NCBI GenBank assembly: GCA_030613785.1
Contig: JAUWLF010000020.1
Coordinates: 1-51,354 of the forward strand
Direction: 5' to 3'
From: Chloroflexota bacterium
GTDB taxonomy: Bacteria; Chloroflexota; Anaerolineae; UBA7937; B3-Chlor
DNA: 51,354 nt
The notes beneath the pieces were generated by a model. It ran no database searches and was not told the DNA's origin. It worked only from the letters and a program-made list of their open reading frames with translations. Shown piece after piece: positions 35,501-43,401 of this stretch (its first letter is position 1; every line of letters starts with the position of its first letter). The translations under genes were made by a program, and so were the position numbers.

Positions 35501-37535
35501 AGGAATCTGCCCCACTTACGGGTGTGAGGGCACGTTGCAGCCCGTGGATGAGAAAGCATCACGATGGGCTCAGAATCACTATCGTCATCTTTACCGAGAG
35601 CTTCTGCCTATTCCGTTGAGCGCGGAGGAGCATACAGCGCAGTGGACCAGTAGTGAGGCAGCAGCGGTCCAGGAACGCTTCGTCCGAGGTGAGCTGAACG
35701 TGCTCAGTTGCTCTACTACCTTCGAGCTCGGAGTCGACGTGGGCGAACTGCAGGCCGTGTTCATGCGCAATGTGCCTCCCACCACAGCAAACTACGTTCA
35801 GCGTGCAGGGCGTGCCGGCCGACGCACGGATTCGGCCGCCTTTGCTCTCACCTATGCCCAGCGTCGGTCTCACGACCTCACGCACTACGGCCAACCAGAG
35901 CGTCTCGTGGCGGGACGTATCCATCCTCCGGTCGTGGTGATTGCCAATGAGAAGATCGTACGTCGCCATGTTCACTCCGTCCTCTTTGCTAGTTTCTTGC
36001 GCTGGGCCTTACAAGAGCGATCAAGGGCATTTGGCAAAGTCGGTGATTTCTTTGCCCCTGAGGGATTCCAGTTGACCGGCCCAGACTTGCTCCAAGAGTA
36101 TGTGGATACCAGACCCTCAGAGGTGCAGGAGGCTCTACAACGCATCGTTCCGACTGTCTTGCAACAGGAGTTGGGCATCGCAGGTTGGGACTGGCTTGGC
36201 TACCTATGGAACGATGAGGAGACCGCCATTATGGACCGCGTCGTGCAGGAAGTCAACGATGATCTGGAATTGTTCCGACGATTGGAGGAAGAGGCGGCGG
36301 CTCAGCGGAATTACCGTCAGAGTGACCACTTCAAGCGGGTGGCAAGAACTGTCCGCAGGCGGGATTTGCTGGGGTTCCTCGGCTCCCGGAATGTGTTGCC
36401 CAAGTATGGGTTCCCGACCGATGTGGTTGAACTGAGGACGAGCCATGTGCATATACCTGAAGCTAGAAACATAGAACTACAACGCGATCTGCGGATAGCC
36501 CTCTCAGAATATGCACCCGGAGGCGAGGTAGTAGCGGCGAAGCGAGTATGGGTCAGCGGTGGAGTCTACAAGTGGCCACATCGCGATTGGCCGACCTACT
36601 ACTACGCTGTGTGTCCCGAATGCGGCCGCTTCCACCGTTCGCTGACAAAAATCGAGGGGCCTTGCGTGACGTGCGGTGGCAATCTTTGGGGCTGGCCCCG
36701 CCGTTACGGCGCTTTCATCATTCCTGAGTTTGGATTCATGGTGGGGCGCAAGGAACCGCGAAGGTCTGGTGAGGCACGACCGCAGCGCCTTTACTCCTCC
36801 CGCGTTTACTTCGCTGAGTACGCTGCGCGGACAGAGGACGGTACACGTGTTGAGCCGGCTTTGGAAGAAGTGCCAGCCCTATCCAGCGCGGATCTGCAAG
36901 TGTGGAAGCGCTACTCCCGATACGGTAGGCTAGCTCTAGTCAACGCGGGGCCAGCCAACCGGGGCTTTCGTATTTGCTATGCCTGTGGCTTCGCCGAACC
37001 TTCACCAGAGGAGCCGGCGAGTCGTCGTAGGCGACGTAAGCCCGCAGCCCATGACAACCCACGAACAGGACGACAGTGCACGGGCCGACTTGTTACACGC
37101 CATCTTGGTCATGAATTCATGACCGATGTCTTGGAAGTGCGTTTCGAGGGGCTTTTGGCCTCCAATGTCGACTACGGTCTATGGCTCTCACTGCTTTACG
37201 CCCTGCTCGAGGGGGCCAGCCAGGCCTTGGGAATTAGGCGAGACGACCTGGACGGGACTCTGTATCGCCACACTTGTGACGTCTCACCAGCCTTGGTGCT
37301 CTTCGATAACGTACCTGGCGGCGCGGGACATGTGCGCCGTATCGCCCGTCAACTCGAACCGGTGTTCGTGTCGGCTTGGCAGCGAGTAGCCAAATGCGAA
37401 TGCGGACAAGAGACCAGTTGCTATGAGTGCCTGCGCAACTACCGTAACCAGTACCATCATGATCAGTTGCAGCGTGGCCTTGCCAGAGACTTCCTTGAAG
37501 AGACCTTTTCAAGTGCAGGCAAACCGGTCGGCTAA
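32547..37535 (+). CDS. Giant DEAH-box helicase with DUF1998/MZB C-terminus (DruE/DrmA-like)
   Basis: ~1662 aa from GTG 32547 (AGAGGG nine bases upstream); TTG 32526 is a weaker in-frame start. Superfamily 2 motifs: ATGTGSGKT (113-121), LLYPMNALANDQ, DEAH (257-260), LATSATLG, then after a long insertion LLAFSDSRQDAAFF, TTFELGVDVG and QRAGRAGR (1085-1092). The insertion holds Zn-finger-like clusters (CPHC at 513, CQRC, CLGC, CVTC). The C-terminal part has further CPEC/CVTC and CYAC pairs and ends with the DUF1998/MrfA-type zinc-binding block, NVPGGAGHVRR and KCECGQ...CYEC (Cys 1617-1628). Family members are ATP-driven DNA helicases or translocases of Druantia, DISARM and related anti-phage systems. 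Length and the upstream partner fit DruE best (inferred). Confidence 0.88.
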   Translation: MTSQLHPLETTTRIRDTYLRYLKTIYPFQDNDLREQFWQALEEPDRLVKGPLLEASPPFQTGRTIEELVLDGLLHVDFADLCSPALPWDRPLYLHQEQAIEKVIAAERNVAIATGTGSGKTEAFLIPIFDHLLREQEVGTLKQPGVRALLLYPMNALANDQLKRLRRVLGHFPNISFGRYTGETEDSESRAETRFRDQFPSEPRLSNELISRERMRETPPHILLSNYAMLEYLLLRPQDCEFFDGDTGGQWRFIVMDEAHVYDGASGIEIAMLLRRLKDRVVHRKSGRLRCLATSATLGRGREDFPAVAAFAKELFGEVFEWVDDDPARQDVVEATRVPMSSLSAPWGEADPDLYLALQEAIATRVGSSAALINELARVSTDHNVPAPIVEEGHSEALHAEGDLAVGFFLYRVLRGDRRLHILEDLLAERPRFLSDLANELFRHRDDSVERLINLVNLAVRGKPDPESVSLLPARYHVFARALEGAFACLHATAHEQDKHSPPRLFLLRREKCPHCDSRVFELATCQRCGTAYIVGRLVSQALSTSGVDQQGDRPSYLRQLSGQPEDGYGERAYFVLADQLPGLDEDEAVAAEEDIDAIIEEECEPHTLCLGCGAIAPGRDTDIGCDCKPSVPREELLRVDLRSKPELRRCVTCGSRSRVGVVYRFLTGQDAPASVLATSLYQGLPSSINPELEALPGQGRKLLAFSDSRQDAAFFAPYLERTYTQVLRRRLVLKTLLDDPAGRQGRLRIQDLVGRLQRQAEDAGLFTQRQSYDERRRLMETWLMQELIAWDRRISLEGLGLLSFRLVRSDGWRPPQPLLEDPWNLTAGEVWQLLELLLNTLRQQGAITFPDAVDPRGEAFAPRNRELFMREMKADPKKGIFAWMPTRGNNRRLDMLTRFLERTTDLTPETNLEIAREALQGVWRHLTEPGSLWRDYLPSENRPKQGGVLHRISHLFWEVVPAIKEGDSGYQCTRCRALSHINLRGICPTYGCEGTLQPVDEKASRWAQNHYRHLYRELLPIPLSAEEHTAQWTSSEAAAVQERFVRGELNVLSCSTTFELGVDVGELQAVFMRNVPPTTANYVQRAGRAGRRTDSAAFALTYAQRRSHDLTHYGQPERLVAGRIHPPVVVIANEKIVRRHVHSVLFASFLRWALQERSRAFGKVGDFFAPEGFQLTGPDLLQEYVDTRPSEVQEALQRIVPTVLQQELGIAGWDWLGYLWNDEETAIMDRVVQEVNDDLELFRRLEEEAAAQRNYRQSDHFKRVARTVRRRDLLGFLGSRNVLPKYGFPTDVVELRTSHVHIPEARNIELQRDLRIALSEYAPGGEVVAAKRVWVSGGVYKWPHRDWPTYYYAVCPECGRFHRSLTKIEGPCVTCGGNLWGWPRRYGAFIIPEFGFMVGRKEPRRSGEARPQRLYSSRVYFAEYAARTEDGTRVEPALEEVPALSSADLQVWKRYSRYGRLALVNAGPANRGFRICYACGFAEPSPEEPASRRRRRKPAAHDNPRTGRQCTGRLVTRHLGHEFMTDVLEVRFEGLLASNVDYGLWLSLLYALLEGASQALGIRRDDLDGTLYRHTCDVSPALVLFDNVPGGAGHVRRIARQLEPVFVSAWQRVAKCECGQETSCYECLRNYRNQYHHDQLQRGLARDFLEETFSSAGKPVG

Positions 37536-37659
37536 GGGGTCTTAAGTAATGACAGTCATAAGGTAAGTCGGGCCTCCAGCTCCTCGCCCGCTTGGTCAGC
37601 AATGGCTTCGGAAACCCAAGAGAGCTTGGTGGCGAAGCCCGGATGGGAATTGACGAGTC

Positions 37660-39768
37660 ATGGCACAAATCATCGGTGATCTGCGACCTGATGCCACATA
37701 TGGTGAGACCAGGGTTCTTGACTTGCTGCGCGAGCTACCTGACGACTACGTCGTGTGGCCGGAACTACCCATCAACGCGGAGTACATCACCTACCCGGAT
37801 TTCACCATACTGCATCCGTCTGTTGGCGTCTGCGTGCTGGAGGTGAAGGACTGGGTTGAAATAGTCAGTGCCAACCCAAGCACATTCGTCGTCAGGACCA
37901 GGAAGGGTAGGGAGCGCCACGAGAAGAACCCCCTAACTAGTGCTCGCGTTAAGGCGACCAAGATAGCGAGGAAGCTTGAGGGGGACCGGCGCCTTGTCCA
38001 CTCAGCGGGCACGCATCGGGGAAAGCTGATATTGCCTTGGGGATCTGCGGTTGTCTTTCCGAATCTCACGCGAATGCTAATGCACGGCTTCGGTGAACTC
38101 CTGAACCCAAGACAGATGATCTGTATGGATGACCTCGAAACCGGGCAACTGGAGCAGCGTTTGCTTCAGTCGGCCTGGTTTCCTGTCAATCTGTCGCCAG
38201 CCCAAGTAGATGCCGTGCGCAGCGTTCTCTTTCCCGAGTTGAGGGTGTCGAACGCGCCCGGCGGCGAGGGCGTGCTCGACCTAGATCAAGAGCGCATCGC
38301 GAAAGAGGGCCTGTACGAGAAGCAAGAGCTGACCCCGGAGGGGCGCCGCGTGGCACTCAATCCCGTCGTCCGCCTTGTTCGCGGTGTGGCTGGGAGTGGC
38401 AAAACCCTGGTGCTCAGCATGCGAGCCAAGTACCTCGCCCAAACACATCCGGAGTGGAGAATCCTCGTCGTCACGTTCAATCGACCCCTCGCACGCGACC
38501 TCGAAAGGCGCGTCGAGGAGTTCGCGGATCGAATCAAGGCGATCAATTTCCATCTGCTGTGCAAGGAATGGCTGGCAGAGGCTGCACTCTGGCAAGCACC
38601 GATAGACGCATCGGATCAGCAGGGGCGCATCGCCAACATCCTGGCGAACAAGACGCCTGAGATAGACAAGTTCGAAGCGGAGTTCCTACGGGATGAATTC
38701 AATTGGATGAAGGATACAGGACTTGTTGATCGCGATAGGTACCTCGAGGAGCCAAGGATCGGTCGTCACAAGCGTTTGGCGAAGAGTGATCGAGCACTTG
38801 CATACCAGGTTTTCGAGCACTACCAGCGGCATCTGGAGCAGTTCCGGCGTTGCGACTGGGCTGACATTCCTTACCTAGTGGTGAAAGCGGTAGATGAGGG
38901 ACTAATCCCGGCAAACCAATTCGACTCGATTCTTGTGGACGAGGCCCAGGATTTCGCTCCGAGCTGGTTCGAGGTCCTCAAACGGGTGCTGAATCCGGAA
39001 ACCGGGGTGATGTTCATGGCTGCCGATGCGACCCAGCGGATCTATCGCAAGTACACGTGGAAGTCAGTGGGACTCCACGTGGTAGGCCGGGCACGAATCC
39101 TGCGCAGGAGCTATCGCAGCACCTACGAGATAGCGCGCACTGCCTTCGAGCTCGTGCGCGATAACGAGACTCTGCTACAGGAACTGAAGGACGAGGGTGA
39201 GGAGTTGCAGCGCCCACAGCTTGATCCGACTTGGATGCGCCGCGGCGAGTATCCAGCGCTCAAGGTATTCCGTGATGTGGACAGCGAGTTGGCCTTCATC
39301 ATCCACACGATCAAGCGTCTTTTGGATGACGGCTATTTGCCTGGCGACATTGCTATCTTGCACCGCAGGCAGTGGGGACCGGCTCGGTACTTGAGTGCCC
39401 TGCGTGCAGGCGGCCTAGCTGTGGCGCACATCAGGGAAGACAGGCGGCTGCCGAAAGTGGCAGTGGCTGTCGGCACGCTGCACGTGGCCAAGGGCCTGGA
39501 ATATCGAGCTGTCTTTGTCGGACAACTTCAGTGCCTGTTTGACTCCGACAGATCGTTGCCGCCGATGGATAGGGCGAGGTTCAATGCAGACGAACTCAGG
39601 CTCCTCTATGTTGGGATGACTCGCGCACGAGACAGATTGTACCTTACCTATCAGAGCAAGCTCCCAGCGGAACTCACCCATCTGGAGCGTTTTCTCGATG
39701 CTGCGAAATCCAGGACCGATGACTCTCCGACGAGGTCCTCATCTTCTCACGTGTCAGGCTTCCCATGA
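37660..39768 (+). CDS. NERD nuclease-UvrD/Rep-type helicase fusion
   Basis: 702 aa. Residues 1-150 form a nuclease-related (NERD) domain: YGETRVLDLL, then YPDFTIL (Asp47) and LEVKDW (Glu61, Lys63), an intact PD-(D/E)xK-type active site. Superfamily 1 helicase motifs follow: RGVAGSGKT (241-249), VTFNRPLA, LVDEAQDFAPSWF (DEAQ 427-430), ADATQRIYRKYTWKS, LRRSYRSTYEIA, GTLHVAKGLEYRAVFV and LLYVGMTRARDRL. It would translocate on single-stranded DNA 3'-5' and cut DNA. The ATG at 37660 lies 124 bp after the giant helicase gene and ten bp before the next, so it is likely part of the five-gene operon. NERD-helicases occur alone in many genomes, but this placement suggests a shared defence role. Confidence 0.87.
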   Translation: MAQIIGDLRPDATYGETRVLDLLRELPDDYVVWPELPINAEYITYPDFTILHPSVGVCVLEVKDWVEIVSANPSTFVVRTRKGRERHEKNPLTSARVKATKIARKLEGDRRLVHSAGTHRGKLILPWGSAVVFPNLTRMLMHGFGELLNPRQMICMDDLETGQLEQRLLQSAWFPVNLSPAQVDAVRSVLFPELRVSNAPGGEGVLDLDQERIAKEGLYEKQELTPEGRRVALNPVVRLVRGVAGSGKTLVLSMRAKYLAQTHPEWRILVVTFNRPLARDLERRVEEFADRIKAINFHLLCKEWLAEAALWQAPIDASDQQGRIANILANKTPEIDKFEAEFLRDEFNWMKDTGLVDRDRYLEEPRIGRHKRLAKSDRALAYQVFEHYQRHLEQFRRCDWADIPYLVVKAVDEGLIPANQFDSILVDEAQDFAPSWFEVLKRVLNPETGVMFMAADATQRIYRKYTWKSVGLHVVGRARILRRSYRSTYEIARTAFELVRDNETLLQELKDEGEELQRPQLDPTWMRRGEYPALKVFRDVDSELAFIIHTIKRLLDDGYLPGDIAILHRRQWGPARYLSALRAGGLAVAHIREDRRLPKVAVAVGTLHVAKGLEYRAVFVGQLQCLFDSDRSLPPMDRARFNADELRLLYVGMTRARDRLYLTYQSKLPAELTHLERFLDAAKSRTDDSPTRSSSSHVSGFP

Positions 39769-39778
39769 GGGATAGAGC

Positions 39779-40804
39779 ATGACAGATTCACCAAACAAGA
39801 CGGTCTTCACCAAGCGAGTACCGGCAGGGCCGTGGACGTACGTGCTCGAGGTCAGGGAACTGCAAGACAAGACAAGGTACCTGGCCATTCGGCAACTTGG
39901 GGATGTCGGCGCGCTGGGTGGAGGGCCTGGTCGGATAGTCGTTGTTGAGCGGTATCTGCCCGCGTTTGCTGCAGCACTTGAGAAGGCGACACAGTACTTG
40001 GGCGCGGGCGGCACGTCCAAGGCATATCACGTTGAGACAATTCGCCAGACGTACCCAAGGGCATACATGCGGTGGACTGCGAATGAGGATGAGCGTCTCA
40101 AGAGAGAGTACCTCAGAGGGAAGACACTTGCTGAGTTGGTGAGCATTCTGCGACGGCAACCCGGCGCCATCCGTGGGCGTTTGAGCAAATTGGGCCTGCG
40201 GGGCAGGGGTGTTGTCTCGACTCCCCAGATCCACGCGCGCGATCTGGTGGGGAATTGGCACGCTGGCTGGGCGCTTGACCTCCACACGCTGTCCAGCGTC
40301 GCTCTGCCGGACGGAGGTTTTGACACTCAGCGAACAGAAATCGGCGAGTTACTATACCAACTGAAGTACAGTTTCGACAGGAGCAAGATAGAACCGATTG
40401 CCACGACCGCTGCCACATTCCTGAAAGGTGGACGCTTTCTTGAACCCTTGACCGCGATCATACCAGTACCGCCTTCGAAGCTTGATCGACCGTTTCAACC
40501 CGTTCCACAATTGGCGCTCAGGATCGGCGAACAAGTGCAATTGCCGGTCGCGTTGGATTACCTGACGAAAGTAAGAAGAACGCAGCCGTTGAAGGATCTC
40601 GAGGATGCGGAAACAAGGAGGGACCAACTTAGAGGCGCATTCACGGTGGCGGATCATCGGTTTGAGGGAAAACGTGTTCTGTTGTTCGACGACCTATTTC
40701 GTTCCGGAGAGACTCTGCAGGAGATCACCGATCTACTGGTGAAGGAGGGGAGAGTCTCCACAGTGTACGTGTTGACCATCACGAAGACGAGGACCAAGAG
40801 GTGA
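39779..40804 (+). CDS. PUR-alpha-like domain + HTH + ComF-type phosphoribosyltransferase
   Basis: 341 aa with an unusual domain order. Residues 8-75 (TVFTKRVPAGPWTYVLEV ... ALEKATQYL) match the pattern of the bacterial PUR-alpha-like DUF3276 fold, which binds single-stranded nucleic acid. Residues 97-141 (MRWTANEDERLKREY, then GAIRGRLSKLGL) are a SANT/Myb-like helix-turn-helix. Residues ~165-340 are a phosphoribosyltransferase of the ComF group: LLYQLKY, IIPVPPS and the PRPP loop LLFDDLFRSGET (301-312). The zinc ribbon normally at the ComF N-terminus is absent, replaced by the two nucleic-acid-binding modules. The start is ATG 39779 with GAGGGA upstream. It overlaps the DprA-like gene by four bases (GTGA), so the two are translationally coupled. 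The PUR-like call comes from pattern recognition and needs a profile search. Confidence 0.78.
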   Translation: MTDSPNKTVFTKRVPAGPWTYVLEVRELQDKTRYLAIRQLGDVGALGGGPGRIVVVERYLPAFAAALEKATQYLGAGGTSKAYHVETIRQTYPRAYMRWTANEDERLKREYLRGKTLAELVSILRRQPGAIRGRLSKLGLRGRGVVSTPQIHARDLVGNWHAGWALDLHTLSSVALPDGGFDTQRTEIGELLYQLKYSFDRSKIEPIATTAATFLKGGRFLEPLTAIIPVPPSKLDRPFQPVPQLALRIGEQVQLPVALDYLTKVRRTQPLKDLEDAETRRDQLRGAFTVADHRFEGKRVLLFDDLFRSGETLQEITDLLVKEGRVSTVYVLTITKTRTKR

Positions 40805-41811
40805 GCACGGCAGCGGATTACGTCTGGTACAAACTGTTTCGCGCGGAGGGCTTCGGGCCGAGGAGCCTGGCGATACTCCACCAGACAGCGCGAGACCGGG
40901 GTGTTCCACTCGCAGAGGTGTTTGCGATGGACGAGTCCACCTTTGCAAGCACGTTCCCAGCGCTTGGCAGAGGGAGACTCAAAAGAGCTAGCTTTCGTGC
41001 ACTCAAAGAGCTGGATGAAGAGATCCTGTTCCGAGAATACGAGCAGCTGCAGGACAGTTCGGTTGCACTAATCCATGCTGATCACGAGCAATACCCCGGA
41101 AGGCTTCTGAGGTTCATTGACCGTGGTGTGCCGCTTGTCTTGTTCTGCCGGGGGAACGTCTCGTTGTTGAAGCATGGGGGCGTAGCCATAGTGGGTTCGC
41201 GGGACGCTTCCGATGAAGCCCTGCAAGTATCGAGGAGGCTCGCGAACGATTTGGCACTGAAAGATCAGAACGTCATCTCTGGGTACGCAAAGGGGGTGGA
41301 CACAAGTGCGCATCTAGGTGCCCTGGAAGCGGACGGGACGACTAGCATAGTGCTGAGTTCCGGAATCCTGCGATTCTCCAGAAAGAAGGCGTTCAACCGC
41401 TTCCGGGGGCATGCGGACACTCTTGTTCTTTCGCAGTTTGCGCCCAAGGCAGGATGGAGTGCAAGAAACGCAATGATCAGGAACAGGCTCGTCTGTGCCC
41501 TGTCAAGGGCGGTCATCGTTGTTGAGTCTGGCGGCGAAAGGGGCAGTGATTTGCGCCTTAGCGGCACGTTCAATACCGGTAAGAGCGCTCTTGATATGGG
41601 AATCCCTCTGTTTGTGGTGAGTCCTGTCTCTTTGGACAGTGCGCCGGCTGGAAACACGGAACTGATCAGACTCGGTGCGGTCGAAATACAACCTCGGGAT
41701 GGCGTTGAAGTCGTGTTGAGCCAGCTCAACGCGGACGTGAGCGACTTGGCGCAGCCTCCTGCAACTGCTGAGCAACGGTCGTTTCTCGACGAGGCGGAAG
41801 GGAACAGGTGA
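40801..41811 (+). CDS. DprA/Smf-like SLOG-fold protein lacking the C-terminal winged helix
   Basis: 336 aa. Residues 1-65 resemble the helical SAM/HhH-like N-terminus of DprA. The Rossmann/SLOG core follows: HADHEQYPGRLLRF, GGVAIVGSRDAS (GSR 132-134), SGYAKGVDTSAH (160-171), SARNAMIRNRLVCALS and VVESGGERGSDLRLSGT. After the core only ~30 residues remain, so the C-terminal winged helix usual in DprA is missing. DprA binds incoming single-stranded DNA and loads RecA in transformation, and SLOG proteins recur in nucleotide-signalling conflict systems. GTG 40801 overlaps the preceding stop by four bases. Coupling to a ComF-type protein and two helicases suggests it acts in the same complex or pathway rather than in competence (inferred). 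It is the last gene of the operon. Confidence 0.87.
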   Translation: MSTAADYVWYKLFRAEGFGPRSLAILHQTARDRGVPLAEVFAMDESTFASTFPALGRGRLKRASFRALKELDEEILFREYEQLQDSSVALIHADHEQYPGRLLRFIDRGVPLVLFCRGNVSLLKHGGVAIVGSRDASDEALQVSRRLANDLALKDQNVISGYAKGVDTSAHLGALEADGTTSIVLSSGILRFSRKKAFNRFRGHADTLVLSQFAPKAGWSARNAMIRNRLVCALSRAVIVVESGGERGSDLRLSGTFNTGKSALDMGIPLFVVSPVSLDSAPAGNTELIRLGAVEIQPRDGVEVVLSQLNADVSDLAQPPATAEQRSFLDEAEGNR

Positions 41812-42047
41812 TGGATCCCGACAAGACGGCGAAAAGGGCAGACGTCGTCATAGGTCGCCGAACAGAGTCGCTTTGAGCTTGTTCGGAGACCTTCTAAGCG
41901 CCTCTTGGGCCACGATGAAGGGTCTTTTGTAGGCTTGAAACCCGTTTCGCAGCTCAGGGCAGTCAAGGCAGGCGCTCGGGATCGTGAGTCCTGACGAAAC
42001 GCCCTTTGTAGACTAGATCTGCCATTGCGCTTTCGTATAGTCCTTAC

Positions 42048-42768
42048 ATGGAAGCCTTCCTGTTTGTAATCACCATCGCCGTTGCTTGCCTTCTCCAGGG
42101 CATTCTCGGCTTTGGCAGCGCCCTGGTAGCCACCCCCTTGGCCCTGATCTTCCTGGATAAAGAGACCGTCGTCTCGTCGATGGTGGTGATCGGCATTGCG
42201 CTGAATGGCTTCCTGGCGCCAAGAATCCGCGAGCCGATGAGCTTCCGACCCGTGCTTCTCCTCTTCCTGGCCAGCCTGGTTGGCATGCCGATCGGGGGTA
42301 TGGGTTCTGACGGCCATACCCATGGACGTGATGAAGGTCCTGGTGGGGAGCCTGGTGGTGCTTTTCAGCGTCTTGCTTCAGTTTGGCAAGCTGAGAGCGC
42401 CTCAGAACAGTGTTGTCACCGGCGTTGCTGGGTTTCTCAGCGGCATCCTCAGCACTAGTACCAGCATGTCGGGGCCTCCGGTGCTCATTCTGCTGGCGGG
42501 GCAGGGCCTTCCCAAGGATCAGTTCCGCAAGACGCTGGCGTGCTTCTTCCTGGTGTTGGGACTGGTCTCGGCGCTTTTCCTCATCGCCGGTGGGGTGATG
42601 ACCGTGGGTAGGGCGAGGTACGGTTTGATCTCCATTCCTGTGGTGTTCCTGGCTGCGTTGGTGGGGGACAAGATCGCGGCGAGGGTTCCTCAAAGACCCT
42701 TCAGGGTGCTGGCGTTGGCCACGCTCTTCCTGGCCGGGATGTACAGCATTGTGTCAGGCTTGACATAA
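42048..42768 (+). pseudogene. TauE/SafE-family permease, frameshifted in a G5 run
   Basis: The N-terminal part (MEAFLFVITIAVACLLQGIL to LVGMPIG) and the C-terminal part (VWVLTAIPMDVMKVLVGS to MYSIVSGLT) are two halves of one small sulfite-exporter/TauE-type permease of ~239 aa. They lie in frames that differ by one base at GGGGG 42294-42298. Removing one G restores PIGVWVL, exactly the family pattern. Both transmembrane repeats with their Gly-rich signature (QGILGFGSALVATP; TSMSGPPVLILLAGQGLP) are intact, so the gene is either recently inactivated, slipping at the homopolymer, or carries a sequencing error. A TATAGT hexamer ends six bases before the ATG, possibly giving a leaderless transcript. 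It would export sulfonates, sulfite or other anions. Confidence 0.8.
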
Positions 42769-43096
42769 GGAGTGTCGTCGTCGCTCGGATTAGATGCAGG
42801 AGACAGTGAGAGCGTGCACGGGAGGTTGGGACTGTTAACATAAGGACCTCATACTGGGGTCTTGACTGGGATCGAGGTTGATTGGTGATGCCTGATCTGC
42901 GTAGGGGGAATCGTGCACGGAGGGCGCGGAAGGGGAGGCAGCATCTGGAAGGCAGGGGCAGGGCACGTGGTGCCGCTACGCGGTCGTGTTTGGGGCTAGG
43001 CGGAGCTGTTTGGCATCGCAGCGAAAATGTGATATCCTACAGGTAGACTGGAGGACAGTCGGACTATCCGACGCCATAGCTGCCAGGGGTGACGAT
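42769..43096. other. 328-bp intergenic region before toxin-antitoxin operon
   Basis: I see no gene here. It contains the promoter at 43010-43038 and two similar short segments, GTGCACGGGAGG and GTGCACGGAGGG, about 95 bp apart. They are imperfect and of unknown meaning. Confidence 0.4.
43010..43038 (+). promoter_or_regulatory. Promoter of toxin-antitoxin operon
   Basis: TTGGCA (43010-43015), a 17-bp spacer and TATCCT (43033-43038), with TGA immediately upstream as an extended -10. The start would be near 43045, giving a leader of about 50 nt before the antitoxin ATG. AbrB-type antitoxins usually repress their own promoter (family knowledge). Confidence 0.6.
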
Positions 43097-43396
43097 ATGG
43101 AAGTGCTGCAAATCCGGAAGAAGTTCCAGATCACACTCCCTCGATCCATCCGGGAGCGGCTCGGTCTGCAAGAGGGTGACTACATAGCCCTCGAGGTACG
43201 GGACGAAGAGATCGTCCTGCGAGCGAAGAAGCTGGTGGACAAGGGGCAGGCCTGGTTCTGGTCAGGGGAGTGGCAGGAGGCCGAACGAGAGGCCGAGGCC
43301 GACATCCAAAGTGGCCGCGTGCACGAATTCGCCGACGCGGAAGAGGCCATCGTTTTCCTTCATCGACGCGCCGATGCTGAAGGGCCAGGCGAATAG
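43097..43396 (+). CDS. AbrB/MazE/SpoVT-family antitoxin
   Basis: 99 aa from ATG 43097, which follows CAGGGGTG. The first 45 residues (MEVLQIRKKFQITLPRSIRE and LQEGDYIALEVRDEEIVLRA) are the swapped-hairpin AbrB DNA-binding fold. The acidic, Trp- and Glu-rich C-terminal half (WFWSGEWQEAEREAEADIQSG) is the likely toxin-neutralising tail. An open frame extends upstream to 42986 but without homology. Five bp separate it from the toxin gene, the usual antitoxin-first order. It probably binds its own promoter at 43010-43038 (inferred). Confidence 0.87.
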   Translation: MEVLQIRKKFQITLPRSIRERLGLQEGDYIALEVRDEEIVLRAKKLVDKGQAWFWSGEWQEAEREAEADIQSGRVHEFADAEEAIVFLHRRADAEGPGE

Positions 43397-43401
43397 CCCT
43401 C

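Noticed and set aside
32547-37535. DISARM assignment for the DUF1998 helicase
   Set aside because: No DrmB-type second DUF1998 protein, no phospholipase-D DrmC and no DNA methyltransferase lies nearby, and the length and upstream partner fit Druantia type III better.
40801-41811. Complete natural-competence locus (comF-dprA)
   Set aside because: No comEA, comEC or pilus genes are present; the ComF-type protein has a different N-terminus and the DprA lacks its winged helix, so ordinary transformation is not supported here.
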